Positions 9,218 to 17,328 of a stretch of 64,000 nt of DNA are shown piece by piece. The stretch is taken from the NCBI GenBank assembly GCA_963784995.1, contig CAWATZ010000012.1, forward strand, positions 372,001 to 436,000, written 5' to 3'. Position 1 is the first letter of the stretch. The number at the start of each line of letters is the position of its first letter. Source of the stretch: CAWATZ01 sp963784995 (GTDB taxonomy: Bacteria > Planctomycetota > Planctomycetia > Gemmatales > Gemmataceae). Both the position numbers and the translations under genes were made by a program. Under the pieces are notes generated by a model that searched no databases, had not been told where the DNA came from, and saw nothing but the letters and a program-made list of their open reading frames with translations.

Positions 9218-10306
9218 TCAATAATTGCCCACGGGGAAGCCGTCGTCCTTGCCAATCAGTGCGCCCAGCGTGGGGCTGGCGATGCTCTGCTGCAAGAAGG
9301 CGACGGAGCCATCGCAGCGCGCCACGTTGACCCCGTTGGTGTGGAAACTGTAGAGCTGGCTATTGTTGTTGCAATTGATGGTGCAGTTGCCACCGTCAAT
9401 GGTCGTGCCGTTGGCGCTGAAGCCCGAGATGACCAGGACCGTATCGTAGTCGGCCCAGGCGGAGCGATACCAGCCGGGAGGGGTGCCGGCACTGCCACCG
9501 TACTTGGGCGGAGTGCTGTTGCTCTGGACCACCCCCAGGACGTAATTGGTCTGCCGGCCGGCGCACTCCCCAATCAGCAGGGAGTTAGAGGTGCCGTCCG
9601 AGACGTCGGTCAAGCGATTGCCGCCGTAGGGGGGCGTGCTGGCGAAAACGCCCATGGCACCATTAAATCCCGCGTTCACCGATCCCCATTGATTGGTACT
9701 GAATCCCTTCTGGTTGCTCAGAGAAGCCGCCGGGTAGCCCGCGTCGCTGGTCCAGAACTTGAGGGTAGCGCCACCGACCGCGGCGTAGTCGGTGCCGGCC
9801 AGGGGGTAGGAGAAGCTGGACGGCAGGCCAAACTGCGAGGCGACGTAGAAGCCGTAATCGGAGACGTGCTGGGGCGCCGAGGGACAGTTGAGCAGCGAGA
9901 TGGAGTCCGTGCCGGCGGGGCTCGTGCCCAGAGGGGGAGGCATGTTGGCCGGGTCGAAGACCGAGTAGTTGATGTTGGAAAGCGATTGGATGGCCCCCTG
10001 TTCGATGTAGGGCAGGATCAGGGTCAACCAGCAGTGCCCCGTCGTCTGGTTGCCGTAGGGGTTGGCGGGATGGGGGTTGGTGGCAAAGTCGAAGCCGTAG
10101 GCCGGCACGTAGCCGAAGGCCGACTCGTAATTCAGGACGGCCAGCCCCAGCTGTTTGAGGTTGTTCTGGCACTTGGCGCGGGCGGCGGACTCGCGGACTT
10201 TCTGGACGGCGGGGAGCAGCAGGCCGATCAGGATGGCGATAATCGCGATCACGACCAGCAGTTCGATCAGCGTGAAACCGGCAGGCTGCCTTCGGGTTGC
10301 TCGCAT
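9218..10306 (-). CDS. DUF1559 protein with prepilin-like N-terminus
   Basis: A 362-aa member of the large planctomycete DUF1559 family. MRATRRQPAG precedes the type IV pilin-like segment FTLIELLVVIAIIAILIGLL, with the cleavage Gly just before FTLIE; the helix then runs into VQKVRESAARAKCQNNLKQ. The C-terminus holds the family's H-x9-DG signature (HTNGVNVARCDG). These proteins are thought to be processed by a prepilin peptidase and placed at the envelope, but their job is unknown. The start at 10306 is chosen because AAGGAG lies nine bases upstream; the longer frame adds non-family residues. It stands alone, unlike the second copy, which is followed by a lipoprotein. Confidence 0.9.
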   Translation of the reverse strand: MRATRRQPAGFTLIELLVVIAIIAILIGLLLPAVQKVRESAARAKCQNNLKQLGLAVLNYESAFGYVPAYGFDFATNPHPANPYGNQTTGHCWLTLILPYIEQGAIQSLSNINYSVFDPANMPPPLGTSPAGTDSISLLNCPSAPQHVSDYGFYVASQFGLPSSFSYPLAGTDYAAVGGATLKFWTSDAGYPAASLSNQKGFSTNQWGSVNAGFNGAMGVFASTPPYGGNRLTDVSDGTSNSLLIGECAGRQTNYVLGVVQSNSTPPKYGGSAGTPPGWYRSAWADYDTVLVISGFSANGTTIDGGNCTINCNNNSQLYSFHTNGVNVARCDGSVAFLQQSIASPTLGALIGKDDGFPVGNY

Positions 10307-10490
10307 GGTGCGACACTCCTTTGAAGGAAACAGGACCGGGATGTGGAAAGACAGCTCGCTCAAGAACAGGATCACGACGCGGTCGTTGCGTGTGCGTCTC
10401 TCGTCATCCCGGACGAAGAGCGTACCAGGTGGGGCAGACCGGAAGTGCGACTGATCGAGAAAACAGGATTACCGGGCTGACCCCGAGATT

Positions 10491-10510
10491 GGAGTCGCCC
10501 TGGCGACTCC
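10491..10510. terminator. Short hairpin after the ATP-cone gene
   Basis: GGAGTCGCC and GGCGACTCC pair perfectly around a 2-base loop, 67 bases past the minus-strand stop at 10577. The rest of 10307-10576 shows nothing else I can name. Confidence 0.35.
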
Positions 10511-10576
10511 GGGATTTCAGATGGAAGGGATTTTAGCACGGCGCAGAGGCGATGCCAAAACAAATCCGGAGAATGA

Positions 10577-12286
10577 TCAACTTTTCATCAATGCGTCGCC
10601 CTGCCGGGTCCAGGTGGAGACAGTAACCACTTGCACGCGAACGACATCGGTCTGCTCCCACAGCGACCGCAGCACCTCGCGCAATTCCTCCCTGGTGGTG
10701 TCCGCGGGAAGCCGGATCAGCAGGGTGCCCTGCTCGGCCACGCCGTGCAGCGTCCCGGCGGCGCGTCCCTGGCTCCGGGGAGTCTGGCTGTCCCAGGGCG
10801 TCAGTCCCGCAACCTGCTCCGGGTCCGGCTCCGCTGTCGGAGCCGCCTGGAGCAGCGGACCGTCCAGGCACGCCTCCAACCGCAAGGAGCGGCCCTCCTG
10901 GCGCAGCACGTCGCGCAGTCGCTGCACGATCTCCTTGCCCAGCTCCAGGGCCGCGCCGCCGCTGCACAGGCCCCGACCCCTCAGCGTCCGCACTGCGCTG
11001 TCCAGGCCGATCGGCGTCACCAGCAAGCGGGCCCGATCCAGCAAGAAGCCTTGCGAGAGTGCCGGGGCCGCGGGGTCAGCGGGGAGACGGCGCAGATAGG
11101 CACGCTTCTGACTGGCGGCGCTGACGGCCAGCCGGGCCAGGCTGCCCAGCTTTTGCAGGAAGCGTTCCACGTTGTCGGTCGAACCGGTCTGCACCAGCAA
11201 CCGGGGCAAGTGCAGTCCCACCGCCAGCAGCACCGCCGGGTGGCGGCGATCGATCCCCTCCGCCAGCACCACCGGCCGACGCGGCCGATCCAGCACGAAG
11301 GCGATCGGTTTGCCCCTCAGCGCCAGGCCGAAAACGTCCGCCCGGTTTCCGTGGTCCGCCGAGGTCAAAGCGCTCGCGCCCAGGTGCCAGTCCAGGCGCA
11401 ACCGCCCGGCCGGCCGGTCCAGACTCAGCAGTCGCTCCAGCCATTCACCGGCCAACCCTTGCAGCACGTTCGCTGCCGGTGCGTCCTGCTGGCCGGCAAA
11501 CAAGGGCCCGCCCGCCAGGTCATCGACTGCCGAAGGAGGCTGGGCGCAGTTGAGATTGACCACGGCGCCCAGGCCCGTTTCCTGTAAGCCGTCTCCCAGC
11601 TGCCGAACCAGCTGGGAGGGCGAGGCTCCTGCCGAGCCGGGCCGGCCCTCGCCACGGCGGGCCAGCAGATGCTCCGGCCCATCCAGAACCACGACCCCGG
11701 CACACCAGCGCCGCAATTCCTCCAGGGCCGGGCGCTCCAGCACGCAGCCGGCCAGGTGTCCCGGCGTCTCCAGCCCCTCCAGCAGCAGCAGACCATCCCG
11801 GTACAGCGCGGCCACGTCCCGGGCGAAGACCGTCTGCAAGTAATACTGCCGGGTGGACTCGCGCAGCACCTCCTCCAGGGGCGTCTGGGCCGTGAACGGA
11901 ACGACGACCGAACTCGGAGCGTGGGACGGATTTGCCATCGGTCCCGTGCGCGGATGGACGGCTGGCAAATCCGTCCCACGTTCCGGGCCGGAGTCGGCCT
12001 GCTGCAGTTGCTCGAAGGTCCGTGCCAGGGCCGGCTGACCCAGCGCGGCGACGCTGGTGGTGACAATGTCAGCGATGCGTTCGGTGCTGAGGGTGGTTTC
12101 GCCCTCTGAGGCGAGGAAGCTCAGGACGCCATCGGTCATTTCGCGGGCCAGGAAGGCATCGGGCTGGCCGAGCGCCTCGGTGGCGGCAAACAGGGCCTGG
12201 CTGATCTTGTCGGCCTCGAACGGCACCTGGCTGCCGTCGCGCTTGCGCACCCAGACGGGCACTTCAGGAGCAGGCAGATCGCTCAT
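10577..12286 (-). CDS. ATP-cone protein, degenerate NrdD-like, no glycyl-radical site
   Basis: Residues 5-95 form an ATP-cone (VWVRKRDGSQVPFEADKIS, then TLSTERIADIVTTSVAALG), the nucleotide-sensing domain of ribonucleotide reductases. The remaining ~470 residues weakly follow anaerobic reductase NrdD: VNLNCAQPP in place of the NrdD active-site strand, and GLDSAVRTLRGRG followed by ALELGKEIVQRLRDVL near the end. The C-terminal RVCGY-type glycyl-radical motif is absent, so it cannot work as a normal class III reductase; a regulatory or structural role is inferred. ATG at 12286 has GGAGG ten bases upstream; a longer frame only translates a GA-rich repeat. Two palindromic repeats are read in frame inside it (11614-11638 and 11920-11980). 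Confidence 0.6.
   Translation of the reverse strand: MSDLPAPEVPVWVRKRDGSQVPFEADKISQALFAATEALGQPDAFLAREMTDGVLSFLASEGETTLSTERIADIVTTSVAALGQPALARTFEQLQQADSGPERGTDLPAVHPRTGPMANPSHAPSSVVVPFTAQTPLEEVLRESTRQYYLQTVFARDVAALYRDGLLLLEGLETPGHLAGCVLERPALEELRRWCAGVVVLDGPEHLLARRGEGRPGSAGASPSQLVRQLGDGLQETGLGAVVNLNCAQPPSAVDDLAGGPLFAGQQDAPAANVLQGLAGEWLERLLSLDRPAGRLRLDWHLGASALTSADHGNRADVFGLALRGKPIAFVLDRPRRPVVLAEGIDRRHPAVLLAVGLHLPRLLVQTGSTDNVERFLQKLGSLARLAVSAASQKRAYLRRLPADPAAPALSQGFLLDRARLLVTPIGLDSAVRTLRGRGLCSGGAALELGKEIVQRLRDVLRQEGRSLRLEACLDGPLLQAAPTAEPDPEQVAGLTPWDSQTPRSQGRAAGTLHGVAEQGTLLIRLPADTTREELREVLRSLWEQTDVVRVQVVTVSTWTRQGDALMKS
11614..11638. repeat. In-frame repeat shared with the ABC ATPase gene
   Basis: This 25-base stretch (starts GGGAGGGCGAGGCTCCTGCC) is identical to 14229-14253 and to the reverse complement of 14276-14300. 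Here it is read on the minus strand as GSAGASPSQ inside the ATP-cone protein. Confidence 0.85.
11920..11980. repeat. 18-bp inverted repeat inside a coding region
   Basis: CGTGGGACGGATTTGCCA (11920-11937) pairs perfectly with 11963-11980. The 61-base element is read in frame in the ATP-cone protein as the low-complexity linker DLPAVHPRTGPMANPSHAP, which separates the ATP-cone from the rest. Confidence 0.85.
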
Positions 12287-12316
12287 CTGTAGAAATCCTC
12301 CATGAAAGCCAGCCAG

Positions 12317-12475
12317 GAAGAGGAGAAAGAGTAAGATGAAGAGGAAGAGTAGGAAGAGGATTAAGAGAAAGAGCAAGAGTAGGACGCCCTGGGGCTGACC
12401 TTCTTACTCTTACTCGTAATCTTTCTCTTAATCCTCTTCCTACTCTTCCTCTTCATCTTACTCTTTCTCCTCTTC
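12317..12475. repeat. 56-bp perfect purine-rich inverted repeat
   Basis: Arms 12317-12372 and 12420-12475 are exact reverse complements with a 47-base spacer. The left arm is almost pure G and A with internal GAAGAGGA-like units. It fills most of the 216-base gap between the ABC permease and the ATP-cone gene, and its translation explains a false Leu/Phe-rich N-terminal extension of the latter. Confidence 0.9.
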
Positions 12476-12502
12476 TGCATTCCACACCGCAATCCGCCTT
12501 TA

Positions 12503-14176
12503 TCACGGCGGCGTATCCCGGCCGACGTCGAACCGGGTGAATGCCAGCGCCACCAGCGGCACGGTCAGGCCGGCGCTGATCGCCAGGATCACCCAGGCCG
12601 CGGCCATTCCCGCCAGGGGGCTCCGACAAACCAGGCCGACCACCACGGCCGTCAGGCCCGCCACGGCGGCCACCACAATCAGAGCGACCACCTTGGCCAG
12701 GAAGTACAGGACGTTGCGGCCCACGGCCTGGAAGTCGCCGGGCTGGTTGGCCAGGATCCGGGCCGGGAACAGCAGAAACAGCAGGTTTTCCAGGCCGAAC
12801 AGCAGCAGATTGAACGGCAGCACAAAGACCGCCGCCGCGCCGGCCAGCACAACCAGGGACTGTCTATCCTCCAGCCCCAGGCGCCCACGCCCACCAGCCC
12901 GGCCGTCGCGATCGCCAGCAGCACAAACCATTGCAGAGCGCTGACCAGCAGCACCGGGGTCAGCAGCTGGCCCAGGGCCAGCCGCCAGGGCGCGATCGGC
13001 AACGACTTCAGCACCGCCATCCGATCAAGGTCGCCGCGGAAGTCGAAGGGGATCAGCGCCGTGAGCACGATGGTCATCCAGAGCGTCACGCCTGCGGCAA
13101 GGATCAGCAGCCCGTTTGCCCCCGGCCTTTCGCCGGCAGCGCCGAGCATCGGCACGCCCAGGCAGACGCCAAAGATCACCAGCAGCACCACCAGCCGGCT
13201 CATGCCGCGCAGCGCCACCGTCAGCTGCCGCCACAGGATCGGCCCGACGCCGCCCCAGTAAGGCAGCATGGGTGGGTGGAACCGCACCTTGCCGCCGCCC
13301 TCCTCGGCCGCCCAGACGTTGCCCGCGCGGATCTTCTGGATGCGGGCATAGATCCGGGCACTGGCGGTCGCCGCCGTCTCCAGGTAATTGGCGTCCAGCC
13401 AGAAAACCACGCCCAGCAAGGCCAGATCGACCAGCGCGGCCAGTCCCGACCAGCCGATCAGGCCGGGCCAGATTCGCTGGGCCAGGAACGCCTCGAAGAA
13501 GGGCCGCAACGGCCACAGGGCGACTCGCCAGACGGTCGATTGGTTCAGCTGCTCCACCCACTCCTGCGGCTTCAGGTCGCTCAACCGCGGCACGATCCCC
13601 GAGAAGGCGACGAAGCTGGCAACCAGCACCAGGAAGATTACCAGGAGCAGCTGCGCGCACCCGGGAGTAGAAACTGGCGCCAAGCGTGATGGCGATCAGG
13701 TTCAGGGCCATCGTCAGCAGGGTCATGAACATTAACATGAAAAACAGGCCGACGCAGGCCGACAGGAACGAGGCGGCATGGATGCGGAAGAACACGGCCA
13801 TGATCAGCGTGGTCGGCAGGCCCATCATGATCGAGGTGACGATCTTGTAAGCCAGGATCTGGCGGCGGGTGAACGGTCCGGGAAAGAGGAGGTTGACCTC
13901 GGCCGGGGAGAAATAGATCGACCGCTCTCCCGTGGAGAAGAGAACGTTGACCACGCAGTACAGCAGCAGGATGGGCGGACCATAGTCGCGGATGGTCTTT
14001 GGCTCCATCCGAACGCCCTGGGCGGGTGCCAGGAGCAGGGTCAGGATCCAGGGAAGGAACACCCCCAGGCCGAGCAGGGCCAGCAGCGCCCCCTTGACCG
14101 TGCGCAGGTTGCGGAAGAAGTAGCGCAGCCAGCCCTTGAGCTGCAGACCCAGCAAAAGCCACAGGGCCGGAGTCAT
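12503..14176 (-). CDS. ABC exporter permease (two frameshifts)
   Basis: Three frame pieces together make one polytopic membrane protein: 14176 to about 13660 (MTPALWLLLGLQLKGWLRYF through LGASFYSRVR), about 13660 to about 12870 (LLLVIFLVLVASFVAFSG through ATAGLVGVGAWGW) and about 12870 to 12503 (LVVLAGAAAVFVLPFNLLLFG through FTRFDVGRDTPP). I count about ten hydrophobic segments. Length and pattern fit the large ABC-2-like export permeases that pair with a single ATPase. The ATG overlaps the ATPase stop as ATGA, so the two are translationally coupled. The joins near 13660 and 12870 each need only one missing or extra base, with conserved-looking sequence on both sides, so sequence error is likely. 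The substrate is unknown. Confidence 0.7.
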
Positions 14177-15123
14177 GGCGTTGGCTCCCCGGGCGGGGCG
14201 CTGGCGGGCGGCTCGTCCGGACGAGCCTGGGAGGGCGAGGCTCCTGCCGAGCCGCCATCCTCGGACCAGGACGCCGGCTCGGCAGGAGCCTCGCCCTCCC
14301 GGGGCCGGGCCGGCGGCGCGGCAGCCTGGGGATCGAACACGCCCCCGGTGGTGGTACGATGAGGATCAAACACGGGACTGGGCTGGCCGGATGGCGGTCC
14401 CCCCTCGGTGAGGCGGAAGAACAGCTCTTCGAGCGTCTCCTGCCGGCCGTTGCGGTTCAGCTCGCCGCGCAGATCGCTGAGCCGGCCAAAGCGGACCAGC
14501 TGGCCACGGTGCAGGATCAGAATGTGCGTACACAGGTCCTCGAACAGGCCCAGCAGATGGGAGCTGACGATCAGGGCGCTGCCGTTGTCGGCCTGCTCGT
14601 GGATCAGGTCTTTCATGGTGCGGATGCCGCGCGGGTCCAGGCCGGTCAGCGGCTCGTCGAGCAGGATGGCGCGAGGATTGTGCAGGAAGCCGCTGGAGAT
14701 GGCCACCTTCTGGCGCATGCCGCGCGACAGCTCCGAGGCCAGGGCGTCGCGTTTCTCGACCATCTCCAGCCGATGCAGCAAATACTCGGCGCGCGGCTGC
14801 CAGCCGTCCAGGCGGTAGGCCGCGGCCATGAAGCAGAGGTGCTCCCAGACCGTCAAGCGGTCGAACAATTGCGGCTCGTCAGGGACGTAAGCCAGATACG
14901 ACTTGGCGGCGACGGGTTCGCGCACAATGTCGTGGCCGGCGATCAGCAGCTGGCCGTGGGTGGGAGCGAGGATGCCGGCCAGGGCGCGCAGCGTGGTCGT
15001 CTTGCCGGCCCCGTTGGGACCGACCAGGGCCAGGATCTCACCGGGGAAGACGCGGAAGGACAGCCCGGCGACGGCCACGAAGTCGCCATAGGTCTTGTGG
15101 TAGTCTTCGACAACGATCGACAC
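14173..15123 (-). CDS. ABC transporter ATP-binding protein
   Basis: A 316-aa ATPase with Walker A GPNGAGKTTTLRALAG, Q-loop region AYVPDEPQLFDRLTVWEHL, signature LSRGMRQKVAISSGFL, Walker B AILLDEPLTGLDPRG and H-loop IVSSHLLGLFEDL. All catalytic elements are intact. GTG at 15123 is preferred over TTG at 15129 because AGGAG lies six bases before it. It is coupled by ATGA overlap to the permease. The last ~70 residues are not part of the fold: they are Pro/Ala/Ser-rich and contain REGEAPAEP and GSAGASPSQ, the two-way translation of a palindromic repeat at 14229-14300. Confidence 0.9.
   Translation of the reverse strand: MSIVVEDYHKTYGDFVAVAGLSFRVFPGEILALVGPNGAGKTTTLRALAGILAPTHGQLLIAGHDIVREPVAAKSYLAYVPDEPQLFDRLTVWEHLCFMAAAYRLDGWQPRAEYLLHRLEMVEKRDALASELSRGMRQKVAISSGFLHNPRAILLDEPLTGLDPRGIRTMKDLIHEQADNGSALIVSSHLLGLFEDLCTHILILHRGQLVRFGRLSDLRGELNRNGRQETLEELFFRLTEGGPPSGQPSPVFDPHRTTTGGVFDPQAAAPPARPREGEAPAEPASWSEDGGSAGASPSQARPDEPPASAPPGEPTP
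14229..14300. repeat. 25-bp inverted repeat translated at the end of the ABC ATPase
   Basis: Arms 14229-14253 and 14276-14300 are perfect reverse complements with a 22-base spacer. The left arm is identical to 11614-11638. The whole element stays in frame and adds about 24 residues to the ATPase tail. Confidence 0.9.
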
Positions 15124-15216
15124 GCCCAACTCCTGCCAGGAGAGAGAACGCTTCGCTTCCCCCCTGCGGGGGTTCGCTGGATGGGGCTATTCTAGCAGGT
15201 TGGGGCACGACTAGCC

Positions 15217-15300
15217 CCCCGGGTTGCGCTGCGCTCCACCCAGGACTTTACTCCCGGCTTGGGGAATAAAGCCCTGGGTTACGCCGCGCTCCACCTGGGG
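15217..15300. repeat. Double GGGTTGCGC repeat, copy 1
   Basis: Two direct units (starting CCCCGGGTTGCGCTGCGCTC at 15217, and CCTGGGTTACGCCGCGCTCC near 15273) flank a CTTTA...TAAAG centre. The same two-unit layout occurs at 60231-60316. It lies between the zinc-ribbon gene end and the ABC ATPase start. Confidence 0.8.
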
Positions 15301-15307
15301 GGTCCGA

Positions 15308-15523
15308 TCAAACAGCCGAGTACGTCGATTGTTCCAGAGGAAGGGGTTTGACGTCATCGCCAATGAGCCGGGCGTGCCATTGCCCATGACAGCGCGGACA
15401 GCTGAACGTGACAATCCGCGTTGTCGGGACAGCGGTGCGCCCGTTGTCCTGCTTGTTGGGGAACAGGCTTCCCGACCAGTGACAGCCAACGTGAGGACAA
15501 TTCACCATGTAATCGGTCAACAT
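15308..15523 (-). CDS. Small zinc-ribbon protein
   Basis: Seventy-one residues starting MLTDYMVNCPHVGCHWSG, then TFSCPRCHGQWHARLIGDD. The pairs CPHVGC and CPRC, 30-40 residues apart, look like a zinc ribbon. ATG at 15523 has GGAGG nine bases upstream; longer frames upstream run into low-complexity sequence. No partner is visible and the role is unknown. A protein- or nucleic-acid-binding adaptor would fit the fold. Confidence 0.6.
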   Translation of the reverse strand: MLTDYMVNCPHVGCHWSGSLFPNKQDNGRTAVPTTRIVTFSCPRCHGQWHARLIGDDVKPLPLEQSTYSAV

Positions 15524-15765
15524 TAGACTGAGCCTCCGGTTCGATCCGCGGCCGGAACAGGACGGTCGGCCGCCCAGATGTGTAAGTTGGTTGGATACTA
15601 CCACGCCCGGCGTGCAAAGGCAAAAGAAAAATCGACGAGTGAGCCGGATTTTTCTCACAGGATTTTTTCAGGTCTCAGAAAAAAAGGGGGGAGCCATCGG
15701 TGCCTGCACCCGTTCCGGGAAACCGGGAGAAACCCGCAAAGGTGGCAAGCAACGCTTCCTGAGCG

Positions 15766-16191
15766 CTATCGAGGTGCGGGGGTCGGCCTCTCGATCTTGA
15801 TGGTGAATTGATTTCCTTCCTTCTCCCTGGGCTCGACGGTGAGCTGTTCGGGCAGGGTCACGGTCCCGCCACCGGTCTGGTCCGGGTTGATCGGCAGGTG
15901 AACGATGACCTGGTGGGGCCCTTCGCGGGCCCCTGGGTACTTGCGGCTATTGGCGAGAGTGGCAAGGGTAAAGGACCCATCCGGCCCAAGGTTGCCCACG
16001 GAGGTTGGGGCCTGTTCCTCCAGGGATTTGAACTCGATCAGGCCCTTGCTGACTGGCTGACCATCGGTAAACGCGACGGTGCCCTTGACCGGGTAGACCC
16101 TGGGAGGCTTCGGCTCGCTGGAGCAGGCAGGCACAAGCAGGACAGGTGCCAGCAGTCCCGCAAGCAGTTGACGCCTCATGAGCATTCTCAC
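15766..16191 (-). CDS. Lipoprotein with transthyretin-like domain
   Basis: A 141-aa protein with a lipobox-like signal (LLAGLLAPVLLVPACSS, lipidated Cys near residue 23), then YPVKGTVAFTDGQPVSKGLIEFKSL and a beta-rich carboxypeptidase-regulatory/transthyretin-like domain ending FTIKIERP. Such small lipoproteins are regularly encoded just behind DUF1559 genes in planctomycetes, as here: 48 bases separate it from the upstream DUF1559 stop. The start is GTG at 16191, with ATG at 16185 or 16179 as alternatives. The role is unknown; envelope location is clear from the lipobox. Confidence 0.8.
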   Translation of the reverse strand: MRMLMRRQLLAGLLAPVLLVPACSSEPKPPRVYPVKGTVAFTDGQPVSKGLIEFKSLEEQAPTSVGNLGPDGSFTLATLANSRKYPGAREGPHQVIVHLPINPDQTGGGTVTLPEQLTVEPREKEGNQFTIKIERPTPAPR

Positions 16192-16200
16192 TCTTTCTTC

Positions 16201-16221
16201 CCTCTCCCCAGCGGGGAGAGG
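16201..16221. repeat. Hairpin between DUF1559 gene and its lipoprotein partner
   Basis: CCTCTCCCC and GGGGAGAGG pair perfectly around a 3-base loop in the 48-base gap between the two cistrons. It may set the ratio of the two proteins, or just be one of the many repeats; a similar CTCCCC/GGGGAG block is coded within the DUF499 gene near 49780-49800. Confidence 0.5.
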
Positions 16222-16239
16222 GGAGGTTTGGCCGGCATC

Positions 16240-17193
16240 TCACCAATCAGGACCAAGAGCCAGCCCATCGCGCGGATCGCAGGCGCGGGCCCAGGTGGTG
16301 GGAGTGATGGCGGCACTGACCACACGCGCACTGCCGTCCCCCAGGCCGACGTTCATGCCGCCAATGTGCCCTGTCTGCCCGCCGCTGCTGGGGTCGCAGC
16401 TCGTGAGCTGGTTGGGCTGGACCTGAAACATGTTACAGGCCGCGTAGCCGGGCTTGACGACCTTGTTCAGGCTGTTGTGGCACATGATGGGCCGCCACGG
16501 CGTCGTCGAGTCCGCCCACAGCGAGGCGGTGGCGTTAGCGTTGCTCCAGGAGTCCGTCGTGGTGCAGGAACCGTAAATCTCGCCAAAGAAGATGGTGTTC
16601 GACAAGCCATCGGGGAATGAGCGCGTCAGGCTGGCGGAACCCTGGACGCACGCCGAATCGCTGGTTCCGGTGGGGTTGCCGAACACAAGGTAGTTGAGGC
16701 TGTAGTTGCTGACGGCAAAGCCAGTGGCACCGCCGGTGACGGTGAAGCTCAGGCCGCTGGGTTCGGTGGAGGGATCGGAGGGACACAGATAGGTCTTGAT
16801 CGGGACCTTGTACTGGCCGCCGCAGTAGCCCGCGCCGCCCGAGGGAATGGTTCCCCGGACCAGCACGTTGAAGATGGCTCCTTGCTCGACGTAGGGCAGC
16901 AACCAGGCGAAGAAGGTCCAGGGAGCGCCGTTGTAGGCCGGCGCCGCCAGGGTGGTGGGCGTCCAGCCGTCCGGAGACGTCATCGCCGGGAAGACCCCGT
17001 TGGCGTCGTGCATGTCGAGAGCGGCCAGGCCGATCTGCTTGAGGTTGTTCAGGCACCGGGTCCGGGCGGCCGCCTCGCGGACTTTTTGCACCGCCGGAAG
17101 CAGCAAGCCAATCAAGATGGCAATAATGGCAATGACCACCAGCAGCTCGATCAGCGTAAAGCCGGATCGATGCCGGATGATGCGAGCATTCAC
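16240..17193 (-). CDS. DUF1559 protein with prepilin-like N-terminus
   Basis: A 317-aa DUF1559 protein. After MNARIIRHRSG comes the pilin-like helix FTLIELLVVIAIIAILIGLL, then VQKVREAAARTRCLNNLKQ; the C-terminal signature is HIGGMNVGLGDG (H-x9-DG). The start is GTG at 17193, chosen because GGAGGGTG sits just upstream and the longer frame adds a non-family leader. It is co-oriented with and close to the lipoprotein gene that follows, so the two probably form an operon. Its central region carries many Cys, Ser and Thr residues and differs from the other DUF1559 copy, so this is not a recent duplication. Confidence 0.9.
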   Translation of the reverse strand: MNARIIRHRSGFTLIELLVVIAIIAILIGLLLPAVQKVREAAARTRCLNNLKQIGLAALDMHDANGVFPAMTSPDGWTPTTLAAPAYNGAPWTFFAWLLPYVEQGAIFNVLVRGTIPSGGAGYCGGQYKVPIKTYLCPSDPSTEPSGLSFTVTGGATGFAVSNYSLNYLVFGNPTGTSDSACVQGSASLTRSFPDGLSNTIFFGEIYGSCTTTDSWSNANATASLWADSTTPWRPIMCHNSLNKVVKPGYAACNMFQVQPNQLTSCDPSSGGQTGHIGGMNVGLGDGSARVVSAAITPTTWARACDPRDGLALGPDW

Positions 17194-17328
17194 GGGTTCA
17201 CCCTCCCGGAAGACGGCCAGGGATCGCTGGAGGAGGATGCGATCAGCCCGGCAGAAAGTCAAACAAATCACTAACTTACCCCTGGAGACTATCGCTCCGT
17301 GGAACGGGAGTCAATGAAATAATCCCTC

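Noticed and set aside
9218..10306. DUF1559 proteins as type IV pilins of a pilus operon
   Set aside because: Only the N-terminal helix is pilin-like; no pilus assembly genes are nearby and DUF1559 copies are scattered in planctomycetes.
12287..12376. Leu/Phe-rich N-terminal extension of the ATP-cone protein
   Set aside because: It only translates the GA-rich inverted repeat; a good ribosome site and the ATP-cone start support ATG at 12286.
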